Shown here: in pieces, positions 19,601 to 25,128 of the stretch
Numbering within the stretch: position 1 is the stretch's first letter
Layout: every line of letters begins with the position of its first letter
Source of the DNA: a virus
Direction: 5' to 3' (one strand)
IMG/VR virus record: IMGVR_UViG_3300023174_007129
Location: 1-36,968 of that record
DNA: 36,968 bases
The notes under the pieces: generated by a model
The model's input: the letters and a program-made list of their open reading frames with translations, nothing else
The model's database searches: none
What the model was told of the DNA's origin: nothing
Program-made: the position numbers and the translations under genes

Positions 19601-20056
19601 CTCAAGGACGGTATGCCTTACGAAGTCTTTAGTGGTCTTGCAAATCACATCGAGGTTCCAAAGAAGACTAAGACAGGCACGCTGATCAAGAATGGCAAGG
19701 TGAACGGGATCTCAACTTATAATCTTCGAGTTCCAGTTGGATCCGACGATGAGATTCTCTTCAAGGACGTTGCCAATCTGTTTGCCAATCCAACACAGGG
19801 CGCGTTCTCTAGAACAATCTCTTTGGCCCTCCGTCACGGTGTCCCTGTTAACTTTGTCGTTGACCAGCTCCAGAAGGACAAGGAGTCAGACATGTTCGCA
19901 TACGCACGCTGCATCGCGCGCGTACTTAAGGGTTACATTCCAGATGGCACAAAGTCAACCAATGAGAAGAAGTGTAAGGAGTGTGGTAGTGACCAGGTAT
20001 TCTACATGGAGGGATGTCTCACCTGTAGCAGCTGTGGCTCTTCCAAGTGCTCTTGA
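16646..20056 (+). CDS. nrdJ: class II (B12-dependent) ribonucleotide reductase containing an intein
   Basis: The 1136-codon gene encodes a reductase of about 825 residues once a 311-residue intein is removed. It makes dNTPs from NTPs using adenosylcobalamin. Visible family features are the first redox Cys in LSNCFVID (about 95), GRRGALM, the active-site loop NP|CGE split by the intein, and TTTAPVGSIS. After the barrel comes a TSCPD-type region. The C-terminal Cys cluster (KKCKECG... and GCLTCSSCGSSKCS) is typical of NrdJ and carries the swinging thiols. SD AAAGGAG precedes the ATG. No NrdB-type radical subunit is nearby, as expected for class II. A strong terminator follows. Confidence 0.9.
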   Translation: MSLNESVVDYFGGDDLAADVFNKYALRDVDGKRLEKLPTDTFRRLAREFARIEAKYPNPMTEEEIFSLLDGFKQVVPQGSPLSGIGNSHQLQSLSNCFVIDQPHDSYGGILFADQEQVQIMKRRGGVGMDVSNIRPKGQPTTNAARTTDGIGIFMERFSNSTREVAQGGRRGALMLTIDCRHPEIETFIDIKRDLKKVTGANISIRFTDEFMQAVERGSDFTLRWPVESAVEDAEIKSVVNAKQIWDKFVDAAWASAEPGALFWDTVVNEGIVDAYRDVGYKTISTNPCITGDSLIAVADGRNAISIAQLTQEGRDVPVYSTDLKTGRTVIKMGRNPRLTGEKREVWKLTLDDGSSLRATPDHKILRKDLVYVPLSELKSGDSIVPFNSFDSNGYRQICNTGEKLKGDGFRNRRQYRLIHEFFDGPVDAKTHAIHHLDFDSYNDRIENLSVLLHEDHRELHASKMRGENNPYHQMDDEWKHSFASHPGETNGRFSGFTNEELISEGQKIYARDGKITKRSWTSHAKSIGAPVHISNEFRFESFSNFKSCVIGNHKVASVEFVGFEDVYNITVDDNHNYFVITSNSDDKFIESSGICVKNCGEIPLSPYDSCRLMVVNLTSFVDRPFTDNASFDFDRFNTVVMKAQRLMDDLVDLEVECVDRILEKIEKDPQPDHVKRIERDLWNKIRAAGLNGRRTGLGVTGLGDALAAMNIQYGSVWSVTVTEEIYKSLAVGAHRSSLIMAQERGAFPVWDYEKEKDHTYLKKVIAACNGSYSDMWKTTGRRNIALTTTAPVGSISCLTQTTSGIEPAFLLSYKRRRKITQGDTKSTPDFVDQMGDKWQEYTVYHHWFKKWMDVTGKTDPQESPYWGGTANDIDWVKSVDIQAAAQRWIDHSISKTCNLPNSATRETVNDVYMRAWKEGCKGFTVYRDGCRTGVLISTEEKKEEKPKTAADVHPKRPKELQCDIHRVNVKDDAGKTQSWMVLVGLKDGMPYEVFSGLANHIEVPKKTKTGTLIKNGKVNGISTYNLRVPVGSDDEILFKDVANLFANPTQGAFSRTISLALRHGVPVNFVVDQLQKDKESDMFAYARCIARVLKGYIPDGTKSTNEKKCKECGSDQVFYMEGCLTCSSCGSSKCS
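17510..18442 (+). other. intein with HNH homing endonuclease domain inside nrdJ
   Basis: In-frame insertion of 311 residues between NP and CGE of the RNR motif NPCGE. Block A is CITGDSLIAV with Cys1 as first nucleophile, and block B has ATPDHKIL with the conserved T-x-x-H. The C-terminal block is EDVYNITVDDNHNYFV, with a terminal GICVKN before the +1 Cys. The penultimate residue is Lys instead of the usual His, a known variant. The middle contains an HNH endonuclease pattern, HAIHHLDFDSYNDRIENL, then HRELH (intein residues about 145-180). The +1 residue used for splicing is the thiyl-radical Cys of the reductase. Confidence 0.9.
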
Positions 20057-20073
20057 TCTAAGCTAGAACCAAT

Positions 20074-20103
20074 GAAAGGCTGCTTTCGGGCAGCCTTTCT
20101 TGT
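20074..20103 (+). terminator. rho-independent terminator after nrdJ
   Basis: Perfect 10-bp stem GAAAGGCTGC (20074-20083) / GCAGCCTTTC (20090-20099) with a six-base loop, followed by TTGT. It lies 17 bases after the nrdJ stop and before a promoter-like box for the next gene. Confidence 0.8.
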
Positions 20104-20122
20104 AAACAAATAACACAAGAGG

Positions 20123-20128
20123 TATAAT
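20123..20128 (+). promoter_or_regulatory. -10 box TATAAT six bases before the clpP-like ATG
   Basis: A perfect TATAAT ends six bases before the ATG at 20135, so the mRNA probably starts at the ATG (leaderless). An AAGAGG upstream (20117-20122) could act as a distant SD if transcription started earlier. It follows a terminator, which supports a new promoter here. Confidence 0.55.
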
Positions 20129-20134
20129 AACTAC

Positions 20135-20737
20135 ATGAACATCATCACCCGCGTATCCCCCCTCGTTAAGGAGTGCGAACTTCGCGCTCCTCCCATCGTC
20201 ATCCGCGTCAACAAGTTTGATGAGGATGCTGCCAAGGAGTTTAATCAGCACATGTCGATCGCCCAGTCATCTGGGCAGAGTGTCATTCCTGTCGTGATCG
20301 ACAGTTATGGCGGTGAGGTCTACTCACTTATGACTATGATCGATGCTATTAAGTCATCACGTGTTCCTGTCGCGACCATTGTCGAAGGCAAGGCAATGTC
20401 CTGCGGTGCAGTACTCCTCACCTGTGGCGCGCCGGGCATGCGTTATGCATCTCCACACTCCACAATCATGATTCACGAGGTCGCCAGCGGCAATCGTGGC
20501 AAGGTTGAAGAGATCAAAGCGGACGCGAAGGAGACCGATCGTCTGAATGAGAAGATCCTCAAGATCATGGCACAGAACATCGGCAAGGACGAGGATTACT
20601 TCCTCGATGAGATCCACACCAAGAAGCACGCCGACTGGTACCTCGAGCCTGAGGAGGCAAAAGAGATCGGTCTTGTTAACCATGTCAAAGTGCCAGAGAT
20701 GATGCTAACTGTGGACGTTAAGTACAAGTTTGAGTAA
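20135..20737 (+). CDS. ClpP-like serine protease
   Basis: A 200-residue protein of the ClpP/crotonase-fold protease family. The fold pattern is VVIDSYGGEVYSLMTMIDAI (about residues 52-71). The catalytic Ser lies in GKAMSCGAVL (Ser about 88), the His in STIMIHEV (about 112) and the Asp in HADWYLEPEEAKEIGLVNHV (about 166); all three are present. Length matches bacterial ClpP. In phages such proteins serve either in head maturation or as a Clp-type degradation subunit. No head genes are adjacent, so the role is open. It overlaps the next gene's TTG start. Confidence 0.85.
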   Translation: MNIITRVSPLVKECELRAPPIVIRVNKFDEDAAKEFNQHMSIAQSSGQSVIPVVIDSYGGEVYSLMTMIDAIKSSRVPVATIVEGKAMSCGAVLLTCGAPGMRYASPHSTIMIHEVASGNRGKVEEIKADAKETDRLNEKILKIMAQNIGKDEDYFLDEIHTKKHADWYLEPEEAKEIGLVNHVKVPEMMLTVDVKYKFE

Positions 20738-21089
20738 AAGAGCAGAGATCTTTGTAAAAGTTATTGCGTGGCGGATTATATCCGTCACGCTTAGCTTCTT
20801 TGTCATCTATCACTTTACAGGTAGCGTATCGACTACGACACGCGCACTGACAATTGGAACGATCATAGGCATAGTGTCCCAATGGCTGTTTGAGATGACA
20901 TGGGACACTTTTATACGGAGTAGATTAAGAAATGCCATTTCAGGACAACAAAGTAGAATTGATCGGCTGGTACGGTGGAGACGAGGCACACGCACTGTCA
21001 GCCTGGACGAGCACAAGTCGGGACCTCACGGAAGAGAAGAGGTCACGAATCCCCTCTCTCCTCAAAATGCTGGCAGAGAATGGACATGA
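20730..21089 (+). CDS. DUF2061-type small membrane protein
   Basis: A TTG start at 20730 overlaps the ClpP stop. Residues 1-70 match the DUF2061 pattern: KVIAWRIISVTLSFFVIYHF, a Thr-rich turn, a second hydrophobic helix, and WLFEMTWDTFIRSRLR. Two membrane helices are predicted. The last ~50 residues run, in another frame, through the thyX fragment beginning at 20932 and look like basic, unstructured read-through. The functional protein may effectively end near residue 70. The function of DUF2061 is unknown; members are small inner-membrane proteins. Confidence 0.7.
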   Translation: MSKRAEIFVKVIAWRIISVTLSFFVIYHFTGSVSTTTRALTIGTIIGIVSQWLFEMTWDTFIRSRLRNAISGQQSRIDRLVRWRRGTRTVSLDEHKSGPHGREEVTNPLSPQNAGREWT

Positions 21090-21099
21090 ATTTTTATGA
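20932..21099 (+). pseudogene. thyX: 5' fragment of thyX (first 52 codons), truncated by endonuclease insertion
   Basis: ATG at 20932 opens a 55-codon frame whose first 52 residues align without gaps to the N-terminus of the intact ThyX at 21887 (by my count 40 of 52 identical, about 65% at DNA level). Homology stops at GGACAT (21087), inside the segment that continues into the FEKSSLQF motif of the intact copy. After that come three unrelated codons and a stop, then the leader of the GIY-YIG endonuclease. The difference is too large for a recent tandem duplication, so the fragment is probably the remnant of an earlier resident thyX. Confidence 0.85.
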
Positions 21100-21110
21100 T
21101 AACATAGCAA

Positions 21111-21141
21111 CTCATATTCATTAAGATACTTAATGATGAGG
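21111..21141 (+). promoter_or_regulatory. hairpin hiding the SD of the GIY-YIG endonuclease gene
   Basis: TCATTAAG (21118-21125) pairs with CTTAATGA (21129-21136) around a 3-base loop. CTCA (21111-21114) pairs with TGAG (21137-21140) across a 3-base bulge. The SD GATGAGG (21135-21141) is therefore mostly inside the stem, nine bases before the ATG. T4 I-TevI is controlled in this way. Confidence 0.6.
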
Positions 21142-21150
21142 TAAAATGCT

Positions 21151-21906
21151 ATGTGGTATGTCTATTCATATTCTGATCCATGCAGTGGACGTGTTTTCTA
21201 TATTGGAAAAGGCAAAGACAATCGATGCAAAGCACATCTTTATCGTGCAAAAACTTGGGTCAATAGAGGTAAACCTGCAAAATGTGGTTCACACAACTTG
21301 CATCTTCTTAGATTGATTTCAAAAATTTGGGATAGAGGTGAACAGCCTGTTGTAGAGATTATCAAACAATTTGATAATGAGCAAAATGCTTATTCGTATG
21401 AAATAGAGATGATTAAGTACCACAAAGATACAATATGCAATTTAACTGATGGTGGTGAGGGTTTCAAGGGACGCGCCGAAACCCGTCTAAAAATGAGTGA
21501 AAAGCGCAAAGAGTGGCTTAAGACTGATGAAGGTCAAGCTTGGCGTAAAATGATGTCTGAGGCTAGAAAGGGTTCTAAGAACCCGCACTTTGGAAAGAAA
21601 GAAGAAGAAGAGCACAAGCGGTCCAGAATGAAAAATATGCTTGAAAAAGAACGGTGGAACAAGGGACGTGCCGGTGACCCACGATGTAAAGGTCACCCAA
21701 AAGGTGAATTACCGCATAATGCTCGACCATGTCGCGCTGTCAATGAGTTATCAGGTGAAGCTATTGAAGAATCATCAATCGGTAGACTTGCCAAAAGACT
21801 GGTCAACAATCAATATCAAATTTCTCACTCTTCTATTTCTAGAATCATAGATCGTGACAAAACCATAAATGGGTGGAGAATAAGCTATGTCATTCCAAGA
21901 CAATAA
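21151..21906 (+). CDS. free-standing GIY-YIG homing endonuclease (with NUMOD3 and NUMOD1-like DNA-binding parts)
   Basis: A 251-residue protein. The N-terminus has the GIY-YIG nuclease fold in the WYVYSYSD...VFYIGKGKDNRCKAHL form (residues 2-31), with the Arg after YIGKGKD and a later catalytic Glu in YSYEIEMIKYH (about 82-92). A NUMOD3-like basic region follows, with GSKNPHFGKK at about 146-155. The C-terminal region CRAVNELSGEAIEESSIGRL looks like a NUMOD1 helix-turn-helix. Codons are AT-richer than the neighbours, as is common for mobile genes. The end of the gene overlaps the start of intact thyX by 20 bases. It likely cuts thyX of related phages at the point where the upstream fragment breaks. 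Confidence 0.85.
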   Translation: MWYVYSYSDPCSGRVFYIGKGKDNRCKAHLYRAKTWVNRGKPAKCGSHNLHLLRLISKIWDRGEQPVVEIIKQFDNEQNAYSYEIEMIKYHKDTICNLTDGGEGFKGRAETRLKMSEKRKEWLKTDEGQAWRKMMSEARKGSKNPHFGKKEEEEHKRSRMKNMLEKERWNKGRAGDPRCKGHPKGELPHNARPCRAVNELSGEAIEESSIGRLAKRLVNNQYQISHSSISRIIDRDKTINGWRISYVIPRQ

Positions 21907-22555
21907 GGTTCAGCTTACTGGGTGGTATGGATCAGATGAAACACATGCGTTGTCCGCGTGGACGTCAACATCACGAGAAATTACCAACGAGAAGCGCAAC
22001 AGAATCCCACAACTTCTGAAAATGCTCGCAGATCAGGGACATCATACAGTTTTTGAAAAGTCGAGTCTACAATTCTTAGTAACGGTGGATACGAGTGTTC
22101 ATATCCAGCTCCTCAAGCATCGCATTGGTGTTTCTATCAACGCTGAAAGCGCGCGTTATAAAGAGCTGAAGGACGACAAATACTACCTCCCGAAGGATTG
22201 GTCTCTTGAAGAGCAAACACGTTATATCGCATTCATGGAAGATGCTCTCATGCGATACCATGAGACTCTTGACAGACTTGTGAAAAGTGGAATGGATCGT
22301 AAGCGTGCTAAAGAGACGGCGAGGTTCTACTTGCCCTACGGTAATCAGATCACGATGGATGTAATGTTCAACTGGCGTAGCTTTAATCACTTTCTTGGTT
22401 TAAGATTAAAACCAGACGCACAGCGAGAGATCTGCTGGCTGGCTGAAGAGATGCTCCAGCTTGTTCGTGACATCCCGGGAGATCCGTTCAAGCACACGCT
22501 AGAAGCTTTTGGTTACGTTGTAAAACCTAAAGAAATATTCTACCATAGTGTGTGA
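21887..22555 (+). CDS. thyX: flavin-dependent thymidylate synthase
   Basis: A 222-residue ThyX, making dTMP from dUMP with FAD, NADPH and methylene-tetrahydrofolate. Conserved parts are SAWTSTSR (about 24-31), HTVFEKSSLQFLVTVDTSV (about 53-71), the signature LLKHRIGVSINAESARY (about 75-91, family RHRxxSxNxxSxRY with Lys for the first Arg) and FNWRSFNHFLGLRL (C-terminal helix). Length is typical. The ATG lies within the endonuclease's last codons. Its stop overlaps the GTG start of the glycosylase gene (GTGTGA). No ThyA or DHFR gene is seen. A second, divergent ThyX-like protein is encoded at 26062. Confidence 0.95.
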   Translation: MSFQDNKVQLTGWYGSDETHALSAWTSTSREITNEKRNRIPQLLKMLADQGHHTVFEKSSLQFLVTVDTSVHIQLLKHRIGVSINAESARYKELKDDKYYLPKDWSLEEQTRYIAFMEDALMRYHETLDRLVKSGMDRKRAKETARFYLPYGNQITMDVMFNWRSFNHFLGLRLKPDAQREICWLAEEMLQLVRDIPGDPFKHTLEAFGYVVKPKEIFYHSV

Positions 22556-22965
22556 ACGCACCTAAGTCACCCTATAACCTGATCCAAGAGACAGTGCAGT
22601 ACGATCCATGGCGTGTCCTGATCGTCTGCATTTTCTGTAATCTAACAAAGCGTGTCGTCGCAGAGCCCTACATGTGGCAGTTCTTCGATCGATGGCCCAC
22701 AGCAGATGCAGCATCACATGCGGATCCCGCAGAGATCCGTGACATGATCTCCATTCTTGGTCTTGCAGATCGCAGAAGTAAGACGCTGGTCAAGCTCTCA
22801 CAGTCGTACGTGCGGTGGGACGGGGTTGATGTAAAATCTCTACCAGGCGTGGGTGAGTACGCTGCTGCAGCTTACGACATCTTCTGCCTGCACCGCTGGG
22901 CACAGATTCCAGAACCCAAGGACGGTGCATTGAAGAACTACTGGAAGTGGATTAACAAAGTATAG
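22552..22965 (+). CDS. MBD4-like HhH-GPD DNA glycosylase (mismatch T/U glycosylase)
   Basis: A 137-residue protein closely following the catalytic domain of MBD4. It shows PYNLIQETVQYDPWRVLIVC (residues 7-26), a 'FFDRWPTADA' helix, LGLADRRSKTLVKLS, the helix-hairpin-helix SLPGVGEYAAAAYDIFC (about 95-111) and the final PKDGALKNYWKW. Asp124 in PKD aligns with the catalytic Asp of MBD4 (Asp560 in PEDHKLNKY). The family removes T or U opposite G. It starts with GTG inside the thyX stop, so it is coupled to thyX. Vertebrate MBD4 has a methyl-CpG domain; none is here. Sitting beside a Nei/Fpg gene, it forms a small base-excision set. Confidence 0.8.
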   Translation: MNAPKSPYNLIQETVQYDPWRVLIVCIFCNLTKRVVAEPYMWQFFDRWPTADAASHADPAEIRDMISILGLADRRSKTLVKLSQSYVRWDGVDVKSLPGVGEYAAAAYDIFCLHRWAQIPEPKDGALKNYWKWINKV

Positions 22966-22968
22966 CAA

Positions 22969-23003
22969 AACCTTCAGGCATAGATACCTATTGCTAGGAG
23001 GTT
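22969..23003 (+). promoter_or_regulatory. hairpin hiding the SD of the second GIY-YIG gene
   Basis: AACCTTC (22969-22975) pairs with GGAGGTT (22997-23003, one G-U). Inside, GCATAG (22978-22983) pairs with CTATTGC (22988-22994, one bulged base) around a 4-base loop. The complete SD GGAGG is in the 3' arm, four bases from the ATG at 23006. The same logic is seen at the other endonuclease gene. Confidence 0.6.
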
Positions 23004-23005
23004 AA

Positions 23006-23725
23006 ATGCACAGAATATACATGACAACCAACCTTATCAATGGAAAAAAGTATGTTGGTAGATGTTCCAAAGATGAGAGATGGGAGTCGGGTTATCTTGG
23101 ATCAGGTGTTCTTTTAAAGCAAGCAATTAGAAAATACGGTTTCGAGAATTTTGAGAGAACTATTTTAGAAGAACTTCCTAATAGTGCCTCTCTGAGAGAG
23201 GCTATTGATCTTGAAAAAGAATGGCTTATAAAACTTGATTGCAAAAACTCTCCTGATTTTTATAACATGAGTAACGATACAGGCGGAATGGGCGCAGGTG
23301 ATAAGCATTCTGATGAAACGAAAGAAAAGATTAGCGATAGTATGAAGGTATTTTACGGCGATGCTGGTCTTCCTCCCGAATGGAGAGAAAATGTCGCCAA
23401 TGCAGTAAAAGGTAGAGTTCCTTGGAATAAAGGACTCACATCCAAAGATTTTAAAGGCGACTTTTATAGCAAAAGAAGAAAGCCTGTAAGGCTCACAGAA
23501 GATGATTATCCTGCGATTAAAAAGTTATATGAGGCAGGAATGTCAGCATCAAAAATAGGAAAGATGTGGAATGTAGGACACAAAGCAATCTTAGGAATGA
23601 TTCGACGAGGAGGACCGCCTGAGGCTCCCGTGAAAGGAAGAAAAATGAATAATGATCAAAAACAAAAAATATCTGAATCAGTCAAAAACTTTTATAATCA
23701 CAAAAAGGAAAACGACGTTGCCTGA
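23006..23725 (+). CDS. free-standing GIY-YIG homing endonuclease (Seg / I-TevI type)
   Basis: A 239-residue protein with the GIY-YIG domain in its Seg-like form: IYMTTNLINGKKYVGRC (residues 4-20), YLGSG, LKQAIRKYGFENF and a catalytic-type Glu in AIDLEKEWL (about 66-74). The basic C-terminal half holds two NUMOD3-like motifs (DETKEKISDSMK; NNDQKQKISESVK), a GRVPWNKGLT element and a resolvase-like helix-turn-helix (LYEAGMSASKIGKMWNVG). It differs from the other GIY-YIG gene, so the two are independent insertions. It is AT-richer than its neighbours and splits the two glycosylase genes. Its last eight bases overlap the TTG start of the Nei gene. Confidence 0.88.
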   Translation: MHRIYMTTNLINGKKYVGRCSKDERWESGYLGSGVLLKQAIRKYGFENFERTILEELPNSASLREAIDLEKEWLIKLDCKNSPDFYNMSNDTGGMGAGDKHSDETKEKISDSMKVFYGDAGLPPEWRENVANAVKGRVPWNKGLTSKDFKGDFYSKRRKPVRLTEDDYPAIKKLYEAGMSASKIGKMWNVGHKAILGMIRRGGPPEAPVKGRKMNNDQKQKISESVKNFYNHKKENDVA

Positions 23726-24527
23726 GGGCCCAGAAGTCAAGATTGTATCTGAGTCGCTTGGCCGTGCGTTGCAGGGTCGGGCAATCGTCGGCATCAACTA
23801 TTTGGGTGGTCGATACACGAGGCACGGACCTCCTGAGGGTCATGCAGAAATTTCATCGGAGCTGCCCCAGAATGTGTCTGTCACATCTTGTAAGGGCAAG
23901 TTTATATACCTAACACTCCAGAATAATTGGGTAATCTGGAACACTCTGGGTATGACGGGTGGCTGGTCAAAGACACAGCACAAACACAGCAGAGCGCAGT
24001 TTCTCCTGGACGATGGGTCATCTGTGTTCTTCAACGATCCACGTAACTTTGGAACTCTGAAGTACGTCCACGGGATGGAAGCTCTCCAGGCGAAGCTTGA
24101 TGAGCTCGGACCTGACATGCTTGCAGATGATGTTCCAGATGATGTGTTCGTCGCAAGAATGCGCAAGCGAAACAAGCGTGTGATCACAGAAAACCTGATG
24201 GATCAGAAAGTGATCTGTGGCGTGGGAAACTACCTTAAATCTGAGAGTCTCTACTTTGCAGGCATCTCACCCATGCGTCATGTTAACACCATGACGGACG
24301 AGGAGCTCGCACGTCTCAATCAGACGATCAAGGCAGTTATTCGCGCATCCTACCAGACGGGTGGCGCAACGATCTACACGTTTCAGGGATTTGACGGCGA
24401 GAAAGGACAATACAGTCGCCGCTTCGCTGTTTATAATCAAGACAAGGATCCTAAAGGGTGGGATGTGAAATCCTTCACTTCACCCGAGGGCCGCACAACA
24501 TTCTGGGTTCCAGAGGAGCAAACATGA
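23718..24527 (+). CDS. Nei/Fpg-family DNA glycosylase with a zincless finger
   Basis: The start is TTG at 23718, which gives the family N-terminus M-P-E-G-P-E, where Pro2 is the catalytic nucleophile and Glu3 the helper. An in-frame upstream ATG at 23652 would bury that proline. AAGGAAA about eight bases upstream is the SD. Other catalytic parts are Lys61 in KGKFIYL and GVGNYLKSESLYFAGISP (about 168-185, helix-two-turn-helix). The C-terminal GRTTFWVPEEQ contains the substrate Arg but has no Cys; the last ~35 residues lack all four zinc ligands. This matches zincless members such as NEIL1 and mimivirus Nei. Length 269 is typical. It removes oxidised bases and nicks the strand. Confidence 0.88.
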   Translation: MPEGPEVKIVSESLGRALQGRAIVGINYLGGRYTRHGPPEGHAEISSELPQNVSVTSCKGKFIYLTLQNNWVIWNTLGMTGGWSKTQHKHSRAQFLLDDGSSVFFNDPRNFGTLKYVHGMEALQAKLDELGPDMLADDVPDDVFVARMRKRNKRVITENLMDQKVICGVGNYLKSESLYFAGISPMRHVNTMTDEELARLNQTIKAVIRASYQTGGATIYTFQGFDGEKGQYSRRFAVYNQDKDPKGWDVKSFTSPEGRTTFWVPEEQT

Positions 24528-24751
24528 GTTACAGGCTATCAGATGAGACAATTGGGCAGATCGCAAAGCTTCTACAGGTTGCGATCATCACAGGCACTGA
24601 CATCGTTGACAACCTTCGCACAATCCGGCTGCGCGTAGGCGATGGTGAGCAGCTTGAGCCCACACCAGACTACATTGAGAACTTCGAGCGCAATCTCAAC
24701 AGGATGATCGAGACTCTCGCAGCGCAGACGAACTCCGACCAGAGTGAGTGA
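24524..24751 (+). CDS. small conserved phage protein, unknown function
   Basis: A 75-residue protein starting in an ATGA overlap with the Nei stop; an earlier in-frame ATG at 24458 lies deep inside nei and is not preferred. The sequence is helical: DETIGQIAKLLQVAIITGTDIVDNLRTIRL, an acidic turn GDGEQLEPTPDYIENFE and a final helix. Similar short proteins with TGTDIVDxLR occur in large marine myophages as hypothetical proteins. No function can be read from it. It is coupled to the genes on either side. Confidence 0.7.
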   Translation: MSYRLSDETIGQIAKLLQVAIITGTDIVDNLRTIRLRVGDGEQLEPTPDYIENFERNLNRMIETLAAQTNSDQSE

Positions 24752-24753
24752 CA

Positions 24754-25128
24754 ATGGATAAGCTCGACCAGATGTTTCAGATGCGCAAAGAGTTCATGGC
24801 AGCGCTGTCTGCGCATGTGCCTAATGCGTATCCACACCAGCCGATTGATCTCAGCAGCAAGCAGTCTCAGCAGCACTTCAGAGATCTTGCACTGCGCGGT
24901 GTCGAGGAGATCTTTGAAGCACTTCAGCACCTGAAGAATACGAAGCCACATCGCGTGACTGACATCACAGATCCTGTCGATGTTGAAGCCTTCAAGGAAG
25001 AGATGGTCGACGCTTTTAACTTTTTCTTCACGCTTCTAATCTTGATGGACGTTGAAGCTGAAGACCTCTACGAGGTCTTCAAGAAGAAAGACCAAATTAT
25101 CCACGATCGCATTAAGAACAGGTACTGA
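24754..25128 (+). CDS. MazG/dimeric-dUTPase-like NTP pyrophosphatase
   Basis: A 124-residue all-alpha protein. The metal-binding signature of the all-alpha NTP pyrophosphatase superfamily is split in two: an RGVEEIFEAL helix (E-x-x-E type, about 48-57) and FKEEMVDAFNFFF (E-x-x-D, about 85-97). The end, EAEDLYEVFKKKDQI, is the usual third helix. The ATG at 24754 is preferred; a GTG at 24748 overlapping the upstream stop (GTGA) is an alternative. It hydrolyses a non-canonical or excess NTP/dNTP to the NMP, possibly dUTP to dUMP, which would feed ThyX. It is paralogous to the N-terminal half of the next gene. Confidence 0.72.
   Translation: MDKLDQMFQMRKEFMAALSAHVPNAYPHQPIDLSSKQSQQHFRDLALRGVEEIFEALQHLKNTKPHRVTDITDPVDVEAFKEEMVDAFNFFFTLLILMDVEAEDLYEVFKKKDQIIHDRIKNRY

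Noticed and set aside
21082-22036. Group I intron inside thyX: a 5' exon ending in T at 21081 and a 3' intron G at 22036 would restore an in-frame ThyX.
   Set aside because: The interval is nearly all coding (endonuclease plus a full thyX 5' end), leaving about 50 bases free, and I see no P3-P7 core. The downstream thyX is complete by itself, so a fragment plus transferred copy explains it better.
23652-23717. Start of the Nei/Fpg protein at the upstream ATG.
   Set aside because: The catalytic proline must be residue 2, which requires the TTG at 23718; the longer start would add 22 residues encoded within the endonuclease gene.
24458-24523. Longer N-terminus for the small protein after nei.
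   Set aside because: It lies within the conserved nei coding end; the ATG at 24524 forms a normal ATGA overlap.
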